A program made the translations under genes and the position numbers. A model generated the notes under the pieces. The model was given only the letters and a program-made list of their open reading frames with translations, did not search any database and was not told the origin of the DNA. From the NCBI RefSeq assembly GCF_001667115.1, contig NZ_LZIJ01000180.1, positions 1-64,000 on the forward strand: a stretch of 64,000 nucleotides of DNA. Reading direction: 5' to 3'. Origin of the DNA: Mycobacterium sp. 852002-51163_SCH5372311 (lineage in GTDB: Bacteria; Actinomycetota; Actinomycetes; Mycobacteriales; Mycobacteriaceae). Positions 52,481 to 61,437 of this stretch are shown in pieces; position 1 is the stretch's first letter; each line of letters starts with the position of its first letter.

Positions 52481-54057
52481 CAAAACACCACCGGTTGCTG
52501 GAATTCGCCCCACACGTCCTTCAGCGCGGAAACCATCTCACCGATCGTGCAGTAGGCGTTGGCGCAGTCGATCAGCTTGGGCATCAGATTGTCGGTTGCC
52601 TCGGCGCCGCGCGCCAGGGCTGCCAAGGTGGATTGCACTGCGCCGCTGTTTCTTTCGGCCTTCACCTTGGAGAGGCGCTTGAGCTGCAAGTCGCGGCCTT
52701 CGGCGTCGAGTTCGTAGGTGACGATGTCGGGCTCAGGCTCCTCGGAGACGAACCGGTTGACTCCGACCACCGGCCGGGTACCGCCCTCGATCTCCTGATG
52801 CATTCGGTAGGCTTCGTCGGCGATCAGGCCCTGCAGGTAGCCATCCTCGATCGCGTTGACCATCCCGCCGTGGCGTTCCAGGTCATCCATGATCTCGATG
52901 ATGCGGGCCTCGGTGGCGTCGGTCAGCGCCTCGACGAAATACGAACCGCCGAGCGGGTCGGCGACGCGCGCGACACCGGTTTCGTGGGCCAGGATCTGTT
53001 GGGTGCGCAGCGCCAGCGTGGTGGACTCCTCGGTGGGCAGCGCGAACGGTTCGTCCCAGGCAGCGGTGAACATCGACTGCACGCCGCCCAGTACCGCCGC
53101 CATCGCCTCGTAAGCCACTCGCACCAGGTTGTTCTGTGCCTGCGGGGCATACAGCGATGCGCCGCCGCATACGCAACCGAAGCGGAACATCGACGCCTTG
53201 TCCGTCGTCGCGCCGTAGCGTTCTCGCACGATGGTTGCCCAACGCCGCCGTCCCGCACGGTATTTTGCGACTTCTTCGAAGAAGTCGCCATGCGTGTAGA
53301 AGAAGAACGAGATCTGCGGGGCGAACTGGTCGATCGTCATGCGACCGCGTTCCACCACGGTGTCGCAATAGGTGACGCCGTCGGCCAGAGTGAACGCCAT
53401 CTCCTGGACCGCGGTAGCCCCGGCGTCGCGGAAGTGCGCCCCGGCCACCGAGATCGCGTTGAATTTGGGCACCTCGGCCGCGCAGAACTCGATGGTGTCG
53501 GCGATCAACCGCAGCGACGGCTCCGGCGGCCAGATCCAGGTACCGCGCGAGGCGTACTCCTTGAGGATGTCGTTCTGAATGGTGCCGGTGAGCTTGGCCC
53601 GCGGGATCTCTTTGCGTTCGGCGGCTGCCACGTAGAACGCGAGCAGGATCGCCGCCGTGCCGTTGATCGTCATACTGGTGCTGAGCTTGTCCAGCGGAAT
53701 GCCGTCGAAGAGGATCTCGAAGTCCGCCAGCGTGTCCACCGCCACGCCGACGCGCCCGACTTCCTCGCTCACCTCGGGATCGTCGGAGTCGAACCCGCAC
53801 TGGGTGGGCAGGTCGAGCGCCACCGATAGCCCCGTGCCGCCCTGTTCCAGCAGGTAGCGGTAGCGGCGATTGGATTCCTCGGCGGTCCCGAAGCCGGAGT
53901 ACTGCCGGAACGTCCAGAGCTTGCCGCGGTACCCGGACGCGAAGTTACCCCGGGTGAAGGGGAACTCCCCCGGCGGTGGAGGCTCGGTCCTGCGGTCCTC
54001 CGGGCCGTATACCGGCGCCAGCGGAATGCCCGACGCCGTCTGGGCTGCATTATCCAT
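52480..54057 (-). CDS. Catalytic subunit of a split acyl-CoA mutase (methylmalonyl-CoA mutase family)
   Basis: A 525-residue TIM-barrel mutase without its own B12 domain. Alignment by motif gives Tyr53 in RQYSGFG, Arg171 in ASRGTW and His208 in GAHFRDAG. These equal Tyr89, Arg207 and His244 of methylmalonyl-CoA mutase with a constant offset of 36. Isobutyryl- and hydroxyisobutyryl-CoA mutases change the Tyr to Phe or Ile and the Arg to Gln. So the architecture is ICM-like but the active site expects a carboxylate, such as methylmalonyl-CoA or a substituted malonyl/succinyl-CoA. A promoter 8 bp upstream of ATG 54057 suggests a leaderless mRNA. Confidence 0.92.
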   Translation of the reverse strand: MDNAAQTASGIPLAPVYGPEDRRTEPPPPGEFPFTRGNFASGYRGKLWTFRQYSGFGTAEESNRRYRYLLEQGGTGLSVALDLPTQCGFDSDDPEVSEEVGRVGVAVDTLADFEILFDGIPLDKLSTSMTINGTAAILLAFYVAAAERKEIPRAKLTGTIQNDILKEYASRGTWIWPPEPSLRLIADTIEFCAAEVPKFNAISVAGAHFRDAGATAVQEMAFTLADGVTYCDTVVERGRMTIDQFAPQISFFFYTHGDFFEEVAKYRAGRRRWATIVRERYGATTDKASMFRFGCVCGGASLYAPQAQNNLVRVAYEAMAAVLGGVQSMFTAAWDEPFALPTEESTTLALRTQQILAHETGVARVADPLGGSYFVEALTDATEARIIEIMDDLERHGGMVNAIEDGYLQGLIADEAYRMHQEIEGGTRPVVGVNRFVSEEPEPDIVTYELDAEGRDLQLKRLSKVKAERNSGAVQSTLAALARGAEATDNLMPKLIDCANAYCTIGEMVSALKDVWGEFQQPVVF

Positions 54058-54065
54058 CAGTGGAT

Positions 54066-54094
54066 AACGTACTTGCAAAAAAAGAGAATGCCAA
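54066..54094 (-). promoter_or_regulatory. Promoter of the mutase operon, probably leaderless
   Basis: On the minus strand: -35 TTGGCA (54094-54089), a 17-bp spacer, -10 TACGTT (54071-54066), then 8 bases to the ATG at 54057. Spacing places the transcript start at or next to the A of the ATG. The gene lacks a Shine-Dalgarno site, which fits a leaderless message. Confidence 0.6.
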
Positions 54095-54177
54095 TACCGT
54101 ATCGCTGACCTGGACAAACACCACAATGCAGCAGCCGCCAGCGCCCCTTTAGGCTGCTCTTGACAACGGAGGTCGAC

Positions 54178-55701
54178 ATGGCGGTATCCCACCCATCCGA
54201 AGCGGACATCGACGCCGCGGTCAGGCACTTCGGTTTCCACCTAGACGCGGACGGGCGACGGAACTACGCAGCGGTCATGGCGACCACGTTGATGTCGTAC
54301 GACGTAGTCGACCAGCTCTACGACAAGGTCGCCCGCCCCCAGCCCCCCGAGCGTGGCTATCGATTCCCCGCGCCGGCCGACAATCCGCTCGGAGCCTGGT
54401 ATGTCACCACCGAGATCGCCTCGGGCGCCGAGGGCCCGCTGTCCGGCCGAGCAGTGGCGATCAAGGACAACATCGCCGTCGCAGGGATTCCGATGATGAA
54501 CGGATCTCGCGTGGTGGAAGGCTTCATTCCCAGCCGCGACGCGACCGTTGTAGAACGGCTGCTCGATGCCGGCGCGATGATTGCCGGCAAGAGCGTCTGC
54601 GAGGATTTATGCTGCTCGGGATCCAGCTTCACCTCGGCCAGCGGGCCGGTGCGCAACCCCTGGGACCGCAAGCGTGAGGCGGGCGGATCGTCCAGCGGCA
54701 GTGGCGCTCTGGTGGCCAGCGGTGCCGTGGAGCTGGCTCTCGGAGGTGACCAGGGCGGCTCGGTTCGGATTCCGGCGTCGCTGTGCGGCATCGTCGGGCT
54801 CAAGCCCACATATGGCCTGGTGCCGTACACGGGAGCGTTTCCGATCGAGCGGACGCTCGATCACTTGGGCCCGATGACTCGCACGGTGGCGGACGCCGCC
54901 CTTCTGCTCACGGTGCTTGCCGGTCCCGACGGGCACGACCCACGTCAGGGGGTTGACCTGCCCGCGGTCGACTACAGGGCCGCGCTGACCGGCGATGTGA
55001 CCGGGTTGAGGGTGGGCCTTCTCGTCGAGGGTTTCGGGCAGCCGGGTGCGCTGCCGGAGGTCGACGAGCTGGTCCGGTCGGCGGCCCACCGGTTGACCGA
55101 GATCGGCTGCACGGTAAGCGAAGTCAGCGTTCCGTGGCACCGGAAGGCACTTCACGTCTTCGCGGTAATCTTCACCGACGGTGCCACCTACCAGATGCTC
55201 GAGGGCAACGGTTACGGATTGGGCGTAGACGGACTCTACGACCCAGAACTGATGGCGCACTTCGCAAGCCGGCGGGCCAGTATGTCCGATCAATGCGCAG
55301 TCACGATCAAGGCAACAGCGGTGGCCGGTTATTACGGCCTGAACCAGCTTGGCGGTGTGTCCTATGCGAAGGCGCGTAATCTGTTGCCGCACTTGCGTGC
55401 CGCCTACGACGCGGCGCTGACGCAACACGACGTACTGATGATGCCCACCGTTCCCGGTACGGCCGACACGTTGCCCGAGGGCAGCCCTTCGGATTTCGCA
55501 CTGCTCGAACGCGCGCTCGGCAAGGCGTTCAACACCTCGCCGTTTAATGTCACCGGGCATCCGGCGATTTCGGTTCCCGCTGGCCTGGTCGGTGGTCTTC
55601 CTGTGGGAATGATGCTGGTGGGCAAGAGATTCGACGACGCCACCCTGCTGACGGTCGCCGATGCGTTTGAAACTCTTTGCGGCGGCTTCCCCAGTCCGTA
55701 G
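54178..55701 (+). CDS. Amidase (amidase-signature family)
   Basis: A 507-residue amidase-signature enzyme with the Ser-cisSer-Lys triad: Lys96 (AIKDNIA), Ser171/172 (GGSSSGSG) and Ser195 (DQGGSVRIPA). It hydrolyses amides to acids and ammonia. The ATG at 54178 has GGAGG 5 bp upstream. The N-terminal 65 residues form a helical extension found in the fungal/bacterial AmdS-type branch. Divergent from the mutase operon, it could release an acid or CoA-ligase substrate for that pathway. Confidence 0.93.
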   Translation: MAVSHPSEADIDAAVRHFGFHLDADGRRNYAAVMATTLMSYDVVDQLYDKVARPQPPERGYRFPAPADNPLGAWYVTTEIASGAEGPLSGRAVAIKDNIAVAGIPMMNGSRVVEGFIPSRDATVVERLLDAGAMIAGKSVCEDLCCSGSSFTSASGPVRNPWDRKREAGGSSSGSGALVASGAVELALGGDQGGSVRIPASLCGIVGLKPTYGLVPYTGAFPIERTLDHLGPMTRTVADAALLLTVLAGPDGHDPRQGVDLPAVDYRAALTGDVTGLRVGLLVEGFGQPGALPEVDELVRSAAHRLTEIGCTVSEVSVPWHRKALHVFAVIFTDGATYQMLEGNGYGLGVDGLYDPELMAHFASRRASMSDQCAVTIKATAVAGYYGLNQLGGVSYAKARNLLPHLRAAYDAALTQHDVLMMPTVPGTADTLPEGSPSDFALLERALGKAFNTSPFNVTGHPAISVPAGLVGGLPVGMMLVGKRFDDATLLTVADAFETLCGGFPSP

Positions 55702-55728
55702 CGCACGGCGCGCGGCCGATTCCAGTGT

Positions 55729-55860
55729 GCACTGAAGGCTTTCATTGTGTACTGAGGGTTTTCAGTGTGAATGTAGGACGGGATTCGGCTCGGATTTCCG
55801 CCCAGGATTCACAACCGAAGCCGTGGATTCACAACCGAAGCCGTGGATTCACAACCAAAG
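55729..55860. repeat. Palindromic 20-bp-unit element, copy E
   Basis: Left units 55729-55748 and 55749-55768, core 55769-55803, right units 55801-55820, 55821-55840 and 55841-55860. The last two units differ at a single base (CCGTGGATTCACAACCGAAG and CCGTGGATTCACAACCAAAG). A degenerate unit follows. It lies between convergent genes ending at 55701 and 56103. Confidence 0.88.
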
Positions 55861-55868
55861 CCCGAGAC

Positions 55869-56102
55869 TACGACTGGCGCCGCGGCCGAGCGCCAACCTC
55901 ACCTGTCACTGTAATCGCGGGAGGAGAGTGTGTGACTTCTCTGTCCACCTCTGAGCGACTAATCGCTGTTGCTGCAACGGTTTTCGCTTCAATGCAAGCA
56001 ATTTTGGCTGTGTGCGACGGAATGAACGCTCGGGCTGTCCAATCTGCCGCGGTGCAGAGTTTGCTGCGGCGCGAGCGCTTCAAACGCGCCGAGCTCGTGC
56101 CG
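55869..56102. other. Intergenic stretch without a confident gene
   Basis: About 230 bp between repeat copy E and the methyltransferase end. A GTG at 55932 follows a good ribosome-like site (GGGAGG) and opens a frame of about 57 codons (VTSLSTSERLIAVAATVFAS start). That frame then runs antisense through the methyltransferase gene. It may be a gene remnant; no promoter is seen. Confidence 0.3.
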
Positions 56103-56915
56103 CTAAGCCCGGCACAGGATTTCGCCGTTGGGAATCGCCAGCCAGCCGTCTGGCGCAGCGGCCCAGGCCAGCCACGCCGCGGAGATCTCTTCGAGGTCAG
56201 CAACAGACGCCATACCCGATTCGATCAGTTGACGCGACAAGTCGGACTGAAGAACGCGATCCGCCCACATCCCGCCCCACCATTCGCGGGTTTCATCCGT
56301 TGCGTAGCACCACATGCTGCCGGTGGGCGTGATGTCGTCGAAGCCGGCCGCACGCGCCCAGGACAGCAGTCGCCGGCCCGCGTCCGGTTCGCCGCCGTTG
56401 GCGCGAGCCGCGCGTCGATAAAAATCCAACCAGCGATCGAGAGCCGGAAGCTGCGGAAACCAGATGAAACCCGCATAGTCGGCGTCGCGGGCGGCCACGA
56501 TTCCACCCGGGCCGCACACCCGTCGCATCTCGCGCAGCGCCTGCACTGGGTCGGCCACGTGCTGCAGCACCTGGTGAGCATGGACGACGTCGAAAGTGTC
56601 GTCCGGAAAATCGAGCGCGTGCACGTCGGAGATCACGAACGACACGTTCGATACGCCTCGCGCCTGCGCCTCGGCGCGGGCGAGGTTCAGTGCGGCGTCA
56701 GTCGGCTCGACGGCCGTCACCGATCCCGGTGCGACCCGGTCGGCGAGGTCGACAGTGATCGTCCCAGGGCCACAACCGATGTCGAGCAGGGACATCCCCG
56801 GCCGTAGGCAGGGGAGCAGGTAGCCGGCGGAATTCTCTGCCGTGCGTTGCCGGTGACCACGCAGCACCGACTCGTGATGTCCGTGCGTGTAGGTAGCCCG
56901 GGGCTGCTCGTTCAT
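56103..56915 (-). CDS. SAM-dependent methyltransferase (class I)
   Basis: A 270-residue Rossmann methyltransferase: motif I LLDIGCGPGTITVDL near 43, post-I acidic VEPTDAALNLA, motif II FDVVHAHQVLQHVAD near 107. It belongs to the UbiE/Methyltransf_11 type that methylates small molecules or lipids in the cytosol. No partner genes are adjacent; it is monocistronic. A clear TATAAT promoter with a palindrome sits upstream (56950-56967). Confidence 0.92.
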   Translation of the reverse strand: MNEQPRATYTHGHHESVLRGHRQRTAENSAGYLLPCLRPGMSLLDIGCGPGTITVDLADRVAPGSVTAVEPTDAALNLARAEAQARGVSNVSFVISDVHALDFPDDTFDVVHAHQVLQHVADPVQALREMRRVCGPGGIVAARDADYAGFIWFPQLPALDRWLDFYRRAARANGGEPDAGRRLLSWARAAGFDDITPTGSMWCYATDETREWWGGMWADRVLQSDLSRQLIESGMASVADLEEISAAWLAWAAAPDGWLAIPNGEILCRA

Positions 56916-56949
56916 GGCGTGAGCTTACCGCCTCTTACCCGTATCTTGG

Positions 56950-56967
56950 GATAGCTATCTTATTATA
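56950..56967 (-). promoter_or_regulatory. TATAAT promoter with adjacent palindrome, methyltransferase gene
   Basis: On the minus strand TATAAT (56967-56962) is a consensus -10. The perfect 10-bp palindrome GATAGCTATC (56950-56959) lies at the expected transcription start. A strong -35 is not seen. A regulator bound to the palindrome would block initiation directly. The leader to the ATG (56915) would be about 40 bases. Confidence 0.6.
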
Positions 56968-56975
56968 TGAGATCG

Positions 56976-57689
56976 CTAGTCCACCGGCGCGTTGAGATGT
57001 GGCCGGTCGACGCCGGCGCCGGGCCCGTCGAAATGCCACCACTCACCCTGATAGACGGTCAGTCCCCCGTAGTTCATCGCGTCTCGCAGCCGCTTGCGGT
57101 TCGCCACGGCCGCTGCGCTCATACCCTGTGTCGCGAAAGCGTTTGCGCGTGAGGAAAAGTCGTCGAAGTCGGTGCCCATGTCGGCCAGGCAGGGCCCGTC
57201 CGGCTCTTGACGCTCCGGCGGGCATGGTGTCTGCGGGAAGGCGAATGTCACGTCCACTGACCGGCCCGCTTCGTGGCTGTGCGCATACGGTCCGGGACGT
57301 GCCACCCAGGCTGGGTTGGGGACGACGTTGAACATCTTGATCTGGACGTCATGCGGCCGGTAGCAGTCCCAGAACACCAGCCTCTGCCCCTGCGGGCGAA
57401 GCGCCGTCGCGGCGGCAGCCAGACCGGGGGCCATCGATTCGTGCACGAGGCATCTTGCGTCGGCGGGATAAAGCTGCGTGTGGGTGAAATTGTTCGTGGT
57501 GGCGTAACGCAAATCGACGATGGCGTCGGGAACCACAGTGCGGACGTCGACGAGCCCGGCAGCGTGCGCCGCGTCGCTCACCGGCGGTACACCGGGACCC
57601 GAGGGATCAGCAGCGACAACCGACAGAGCCAGCGGCGCAATCGGTCCCACGCAGACCAAAACCAGAAGCACCCTTCGGAAAAAGCTCAT
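56976..57689 (-). CDS. D-alanyl-D-alanine dipeptidase (VanX/DdpX family), secreted
   Basis: A 237-residue protein with a signal peptide (MSFFRRVLLVLVCVGPIAPLAL, cleavage near VVA-ADP). Zn-binding and catalytic motifs are SHEAGRSVDVTF (His and Asp) near 140 and EWWHF (Glu and His) near 215. VanX-type enzymes hydrolyse D-Ala-D-Ala dipeptide; secreted mycobacterial relatives probably trim peptidoglycan peptides in the cell envelope. The ATG at 57689 starts the signal peptide; the longer frame upstream is antisense to the LLM gene. Confidence 0.92.
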   Translation of the reverse strand: MSFFRRVLLVLVCVGPIAPLALSVVAADPSGPGVPPVSDAAHAAGLVDVRTVVPDAIVDLRYATTNNFTHTQLYPADARCLVHESMAPGLAAAATALRPQGQRLVFWDCYRPHDVQIKMFNVVPNPAWVARPGPYAHSHEAGRSVDVTFAFPQTPCPPERQEPDGPCLADMGTDFDDFSSRANAFATQGMSAAAVANRKRLRDAMNYGGLTVYQGEWWHFDGPGAGVDRPHLNAPVD

Positions 57690-57798
57690 TCCGGTATTGT
57701 CCGCCAGCCGATGTCGCCGTCGGCGTAACGGCACGAGCTGGTGTTGCCGTCCAGACACCCGTTGCCAAATGGAGGCCATGTGGCGTAGGGAGAAACAC

Positions 57799-58725
57799 AT
57801 GCGCATGAGTCTGATCGCGAACCTATCCAACAAATCCCCCGTCGACAGCTGCGTCCGGGAGCTGACCAAGGCACGTGACGACGGCTTTGCCCGTCTCTGG
57901 ATGACGCAGATGCCATTCGACGTCGACCTGCTCACCGTGCTTGCCGTCGCGATGCATGAGGTAAGCGACATCCAGGTCGCGAGTGGAGTCGTACCGATCC
58001 AGAACCAGCATCCGATGCTGATGGCCCAACGTGCGCTGACGCTCAACCTCATCGCGGGCGGGCGATTCACCCTCGGTTTGGGGGTCACCCACCGCACGGT
58101 GACCGAGGGAATGTGGGGAATCTCCTGGGATCGCTCGGTTCGACGCTTGCGCGAGTTCCTTGACGGCCTGCTTCCGTTGCTCGCCGGCGAACCCGTCAAC
58201 GCGACGGGCGAAATGCTGACAACCCGGGGTGCTCTACAGATTTCTGGCGCACCAACACCGGAGGTGTACATCGCGGCACTGGGACCGCAGATGCTCCGAC
58301 TGGCCGGCCGGCGCACCGCCGGAACGATCACCTGGATGACCGGGCCGAAAACGCTCAAGGAGCACATCGTGCCTACCCTGCACGCGGCGGCCGCCGACGC
58401 CGAGCGCCCCGAGGCAGCTGTCAGCGTTGCCGCCGCACTCCCCCTCGCCGTCACCGACGACGTGGCCGCGGTGCGGTCACTGGCGGCCGAGCAGTTCGCC
58501 ATGTACGGCCACCTGCCCTCCTACCGGGCGATGCTGGATCGCGAAGGCTATGCCGGACCGGAGGACGCAGCGCTGATCGGTGACGAGGCCGCGGTCCGTG
58601 ACAGGCTCGACGAAGTGCGCGCGGCCGGAGTCGACGAGTTCGTCGCGATCCCCTTCGACCCATCGGCCGAGGGGCGGGACAGGACACGAACATTCTTGCG
58701 CGACTGGGCTTCTCGATCAGCCTGA
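57799..58725 (+). CDS. LLM-class F420-dependent oxidoreductase
   Basis: A 308-residue luciferase-like protein (RMSLIANLSNKSPVDSCVREL, ASGVVPIQNQHPMLMAQRALTL, GRFTLGLGVTHRTVTEGMWG). The ATG at 57799 has GGGAG 6 bp upstream. Its nearest resemblance is to F420-dependent family members such as the one at 51102. Divergent from the VanX-like gene; the function is not defined by context. Confidence 0.9.
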   Translation: MRMSLIANLSNKSPVDSCVRELTKARDDGFARLWMTQMPFDVDLLTVLAVAMHEVSDIQVASGVVPIQNQHPMLMAQRALTLNLIAGGRFTLGLGVTHRTVTEGMWGISWDRSVRRLREFLDGLLPLLAGEPVNATGEMLTTRGALQISGAPTPEVYIAALGPQMLRLAGRRTAGTITWMTGPKTLKEHIVPTLHAAAADAERPEAAVSVAAALPLAVTDDVAAVRSLAAEQFAMYGHLPSYRAMLDREGYAGPEDAALIGDEAAVRDRLDEVRAAGVDEFVAIPFDPSAEGRDRTRTFLRDWASRSA

Positions 58726-58750
58726 GTCACGGTACCCGATCGCGGATTAG

Positions 58751-59236
58751 CTACTGTCCGAGCAGCTTTCGCTTCTGCGCCTCATAGTCGGAGTTGGAAA
58801 GCACGCCGCTGTCCCGCAGTTGCATCAGTTCGGTGAGCCGGTCCAACGGGTTGGCCTGTTCTTGCATCCACCGCTCACGCCTGTCGAAAGTGGCTTGGTT
58901 AGCCGCATTTCGCGCCTCAGCGGAGTGATCGAAGACCACCTTACGGTGATCGGACGGGTCGTATAGCACGGGAACTAACCAGTCCATGCGGGGGCGGTCC
59001 GCCTCCCATAGCCACGCTTCGAGACTGGCTTCGAATGGGGTTTCGCCGTCGGGCTGCACCCGCACCGTCATCGTCCAAAGCGCGCGCGTGGCTTCGGTGG
59101 GCGGGGTCTGATAAAACGGGTCCGACGTTTGGTAGAGACCAGAAATTTTGCGACGCGTCGACAAAACCATAGCCATCGCCGGCTTTCCGTGCTGGCGTAG
59201 CTTGCGTTCCAGCCGCCGACTACCGATACCGAACAC
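58751..59236 (-). CDS. SHOCT-domain protein of unknown function
   Basis: A 161-residue protein. The C terminus (about 127-160, NPLDRLTELMQLRDSGVLSNSDYEAQKRKLLGQ, here split by description) is a SHOCT short helical domain, an oligomerisation or anchoring motif. The N-terminal 110 residues (ATRALWTMTVRVQPDGETPFEASLEAWL) form a beta-rich domain common in actinobacterial proteins of unknown function. No transmembrane segment. Role unknown. Confidence 0.85.
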   Translation of the reverse strand: MFGIGSRRLERKLRQHGKPAMAMVLSTRRKISGLYQTSDPFYQTPPTEATRALWTMTVRVQPDGETPFEASLEAWLWEADRPRMDWLVPVLYDPSDHRKVVFDHSAEARNAANQATFDRRERWMQEQANPLDRLTELMQLRDSGVLSNSDYEAQKRKLLGQ

Positions 59237-59416
59237 GTGGCCCTCGCTCTCAGTCGGCTAAGGCTACGACAGGCATCGCAGGCGACCGATCGGCTCTCCC
59301 TTAGGCATTTCGCGCCCGACCGACTCCGAGATCTTATCGCAATCTTAGATTTCCCTTATTTTCCTTATTTTTGGGTGTAATGTCGTTTCGGCACGTCCCG
59401 AACTGAAGGGAGCGCG
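59237..59416. other. AT-rich divergent promoter region
   Basis: This 180-bp interval between the SHOCT gene and the FAD hydroxylase contains an unusually AT-rich stretch (59335-59380, several CTTATTTTCC-like direct repeats). It probably holds promoters for both genes. No operator or RNA is recognised. Confidence 0.4.
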
Positions 59417-60793
59417 GTGAACGAGCTCGGCGAACGCGCGGTTGTGTGTGGAGCGGGGATGGCGGGATTACTTGCCGCCCGGGTTCTCGCGGAGTTCTAC
59501 CGGACCGTGACAATCGTCGAACGTGATCGGCTGCCCAGCGGTGCCGCCCATCGCCAAGGAGTGCCTCAGGGTCGGCACTTTCACGCCCTGTCGATCGGCG
59601 GCTCGCACATACTGGGGCGGTTGTTCCCCGGTCTGCTCGACGAACTCGAGGCCGCCGGCGCGACGGTCTGCGCCGACGGCAACCTGTCACGGGTCTCTTT
59701 TCGGGCGGGAGGACACGAACTCAACCGGTCCGGCCAGTTCGCTGACCCGGCTGCGGTGGTGATGATCCTTGTCAGCCGTCCGCTGTTGGAATGCGCTGTC
59801 CGACAACGTGTGCGCGGCATCGCGAACGTGGTCTTCATGGACAGTCATGACGTCGTCGGGCCTGTTGCTTTGCGGCCCTCACAGATCACGGGAGCTCGGG
59901 TCGTCGATCGCGACACAGGTGCGGAGACTGTTCTGGATGCCGACCTGGTGATCGATGCAATGGGCCGCAGCGCACGCACACCGGCGTTGCTGGAGAACCT
60001 GGGCTATGGCCGGCCTGTCGAGCAGCGCGCGGTGATGCATGGCAGCTATTCCAGCCAGCTATTGCGCATCCCGGACGGAATGATCGCCGAACGATTGATC
60101 TTCGTCTGCCCGGAAGCGACTCGACCGACCGGCGGGGCACTGGCGGCGTATGAAAACGGCACCTGGATGCTCTCGGTCGGATGCGTCGACGGGCGCCAAC
60201 CGCCCAGGGACCTGGCCGGCATGATCGGCTTGTCCGCGCAGTTCGCACCGCCTGCCGTCGCGGCGGCGTTGCGCGCCGGCCAGCCGGTGGGGGAAGTGGC
60301 GGTTATCCACCACCGCGGCGTATGGCGACGCTTCGACAAGATGGCGGCATTGCCCAACCGCCTGCTGGTGTTCGGCGACGCGATATGCAGCCTCAACCCG
60401 ATCTACGGCCAGGGCATGACGTTGGCGCTGTTGGAAGCGGCCGCGTTGCGCGACTGTCTGTCAGACGGAGATGCCGACCTGAGCGCGCGATTCCTCCAAG
60501 CCGCCGCTGGACGGATCCGTCCCGTCTGGGCGTCGAACCAAGCCAACGATCTCTACATGACCAAGCCGGATGGCCGGCGGTCGTTATCGCAAAGGCTGGT
60601 CACCTGGCGCATCGACAAGACACTCGCCGCGGCCGAGAACGACCCCGCGCTTACTGAGAGAATCTTCCGGGTGACGCAGTTCATCGACCCGCCTTCGGCG
60701 CTCCAGCGCCCCAACTTGATGACGAGTCTCGCAAGCTTGCGGCCACGAGCACGCCGACACGTGCAATCAACGCTCAGGGGGTTCGCATTGTGA
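59417..60793 (+). CDS. FAD-dependent monooxygenase/oxidoreductase (UbiH/GGR-like)
   Basis: A 458-residue FAD protein: AVVCGAGMAGLLAARVL (FAD motif, 8-24), VIVERD, and GDAICSLNPIYGQGMTLALLEAA (second FAD motif near 325). GTG 59417 has GGGAG 7 bp upstream. It resembles mycobacterial flavoproteins of the squalene-epoxidase/halogenase-like branch that oxidise lipid or aromatic substrates. It may act with the SnoaL-like protein that follows 31 bp downstream. Confidence 0.9.
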   Translation: MNELGERAVVCGAGMAGLLAARVLAEFYRTVTIVERDRLPSGAAHRQGVPQGRHFHALSIGGSHILGRLFPGLLDELEAAGATVCADGNLSRVSFRAGGHELNRSGQFADPAAVVMILVSRPLLECAVRQRVRGIANVVFMDSHDVVGPVALRPSQITGARVVDRDTGAETVLDADLVIDAMGRSARTPALLENLGYGRPVEQRAVMHGSYSSQLLRIPDGMIAERLIFVCPEATRPTGGALAAYENGTWMLSVGCVDGRQPPRDLAGMIGLSAQFAPPAVAAALRAGQPVGEVAVIHHRGVWRRFDKMAALPNRLLVFGDAICSLNPIYGQGMTLALLEAAALRDCLSDGDADLSARFLQAAAGRIRPVWASNQANDLYMTKPDGRRSLSQRLVTWRIDKTLAAAENDPALTERIFRVTQFIDPPSALQRPNLMTSLASLRPRARRHVQSTLRGFAL

Positions 60794-60824
60794 ACGCGCG
60801 CAACTAGCACCAGGAACGAGGCTG

Positions 60825-61343
60825 ATGGATACCGACCTGCCAATCACCGACGACGCTGCCGCTCTGCGCGAGATCGAATCGATCAAGCAGCTCAAGGCAC
60901 GCTACTGCCGCTTCCTGGACAACAAAGAGTGGGACAGCTGGCGGCAGCTATTTGCCGACGACTTCGTCAGCGACACCGCACAAGCGGGTGGCAAAGTGAT
61001 TCACGGCGCCGACGATTTCGTCGCCTTCACCCGCAAAAACCTCGAGGGCCCTTCGCATCCCACCGCGCACCAGGTGCACGCCCCAGAGATCGAGCTGGTA
61101 TCGCCGGCGACTGCCCGCGGCGTGTGGGCCCTGGAGGATGTAGTCCGCCTGGCGCCGGGCGTGAACCTGCGCGGCTACGGCCACTACCACGAAACCTACG
61201 CGAAGGTCGACGGGCAGTGGGTGTTCAAGAGCTCCAAGTTGACTCGAGTTCGAGAAGACATTTTCAATCCCTTTGTCTCCGTGTATATCTCGCAGCGCAT
61301 CCGCAAAGTGCTGATGCTGGCAGCACGCCGCGTGGTGAAGTGA
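60825..61343 (+). CDS. SnoaL-like (scytalone-dehydratase-type) protein
   Basis: A 172-residue cone-fold protein with IKQLKARYCRFLDNKEWDSW near 20-40, the common start of the SnoaL_4 type. A His in PSHPTAHQVHAPEIE could be catalytic. Members of the type act as isomerase, dehydratase or cyclase. Likely operon with the FAD monooxygenase upstream, so a possible pair of oxidation and dehydration or isomerisation. Confidence 0.85.
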   Translation: MDTDLPITDDAAALREIESIKQLKARYCRFLDNKEWDSWRQLFADDFVSDTAQAGGKVIHGADDFVAFTRKNLEGPSHPTAHQVHAPEIELVSPATARGVWALEDVVRLAPGVNLRGYGHYHETYAKVDGQWVFKSSKLTRVREDIFNPFVSVYISQRIRKVLMLAARRVVK

Positions 61344-61437
61344 CCGGTGCGGTTCAACCGCATCGGGGCAGTCGTAGTGTTGCCCGACTATAGTTGCCTG
61401 TGTTACCGGCACCGGCTCGCACAACAGGGAGAAGCCG

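Noticed and set aside
55932..56807. Plus-strand gene starting at a GTG behind GGGAGG
   Set aside because: Most of the frame is antisense to a well supported methyltransferase gene and shows no known domain; at most a remnant of about 57 codons.
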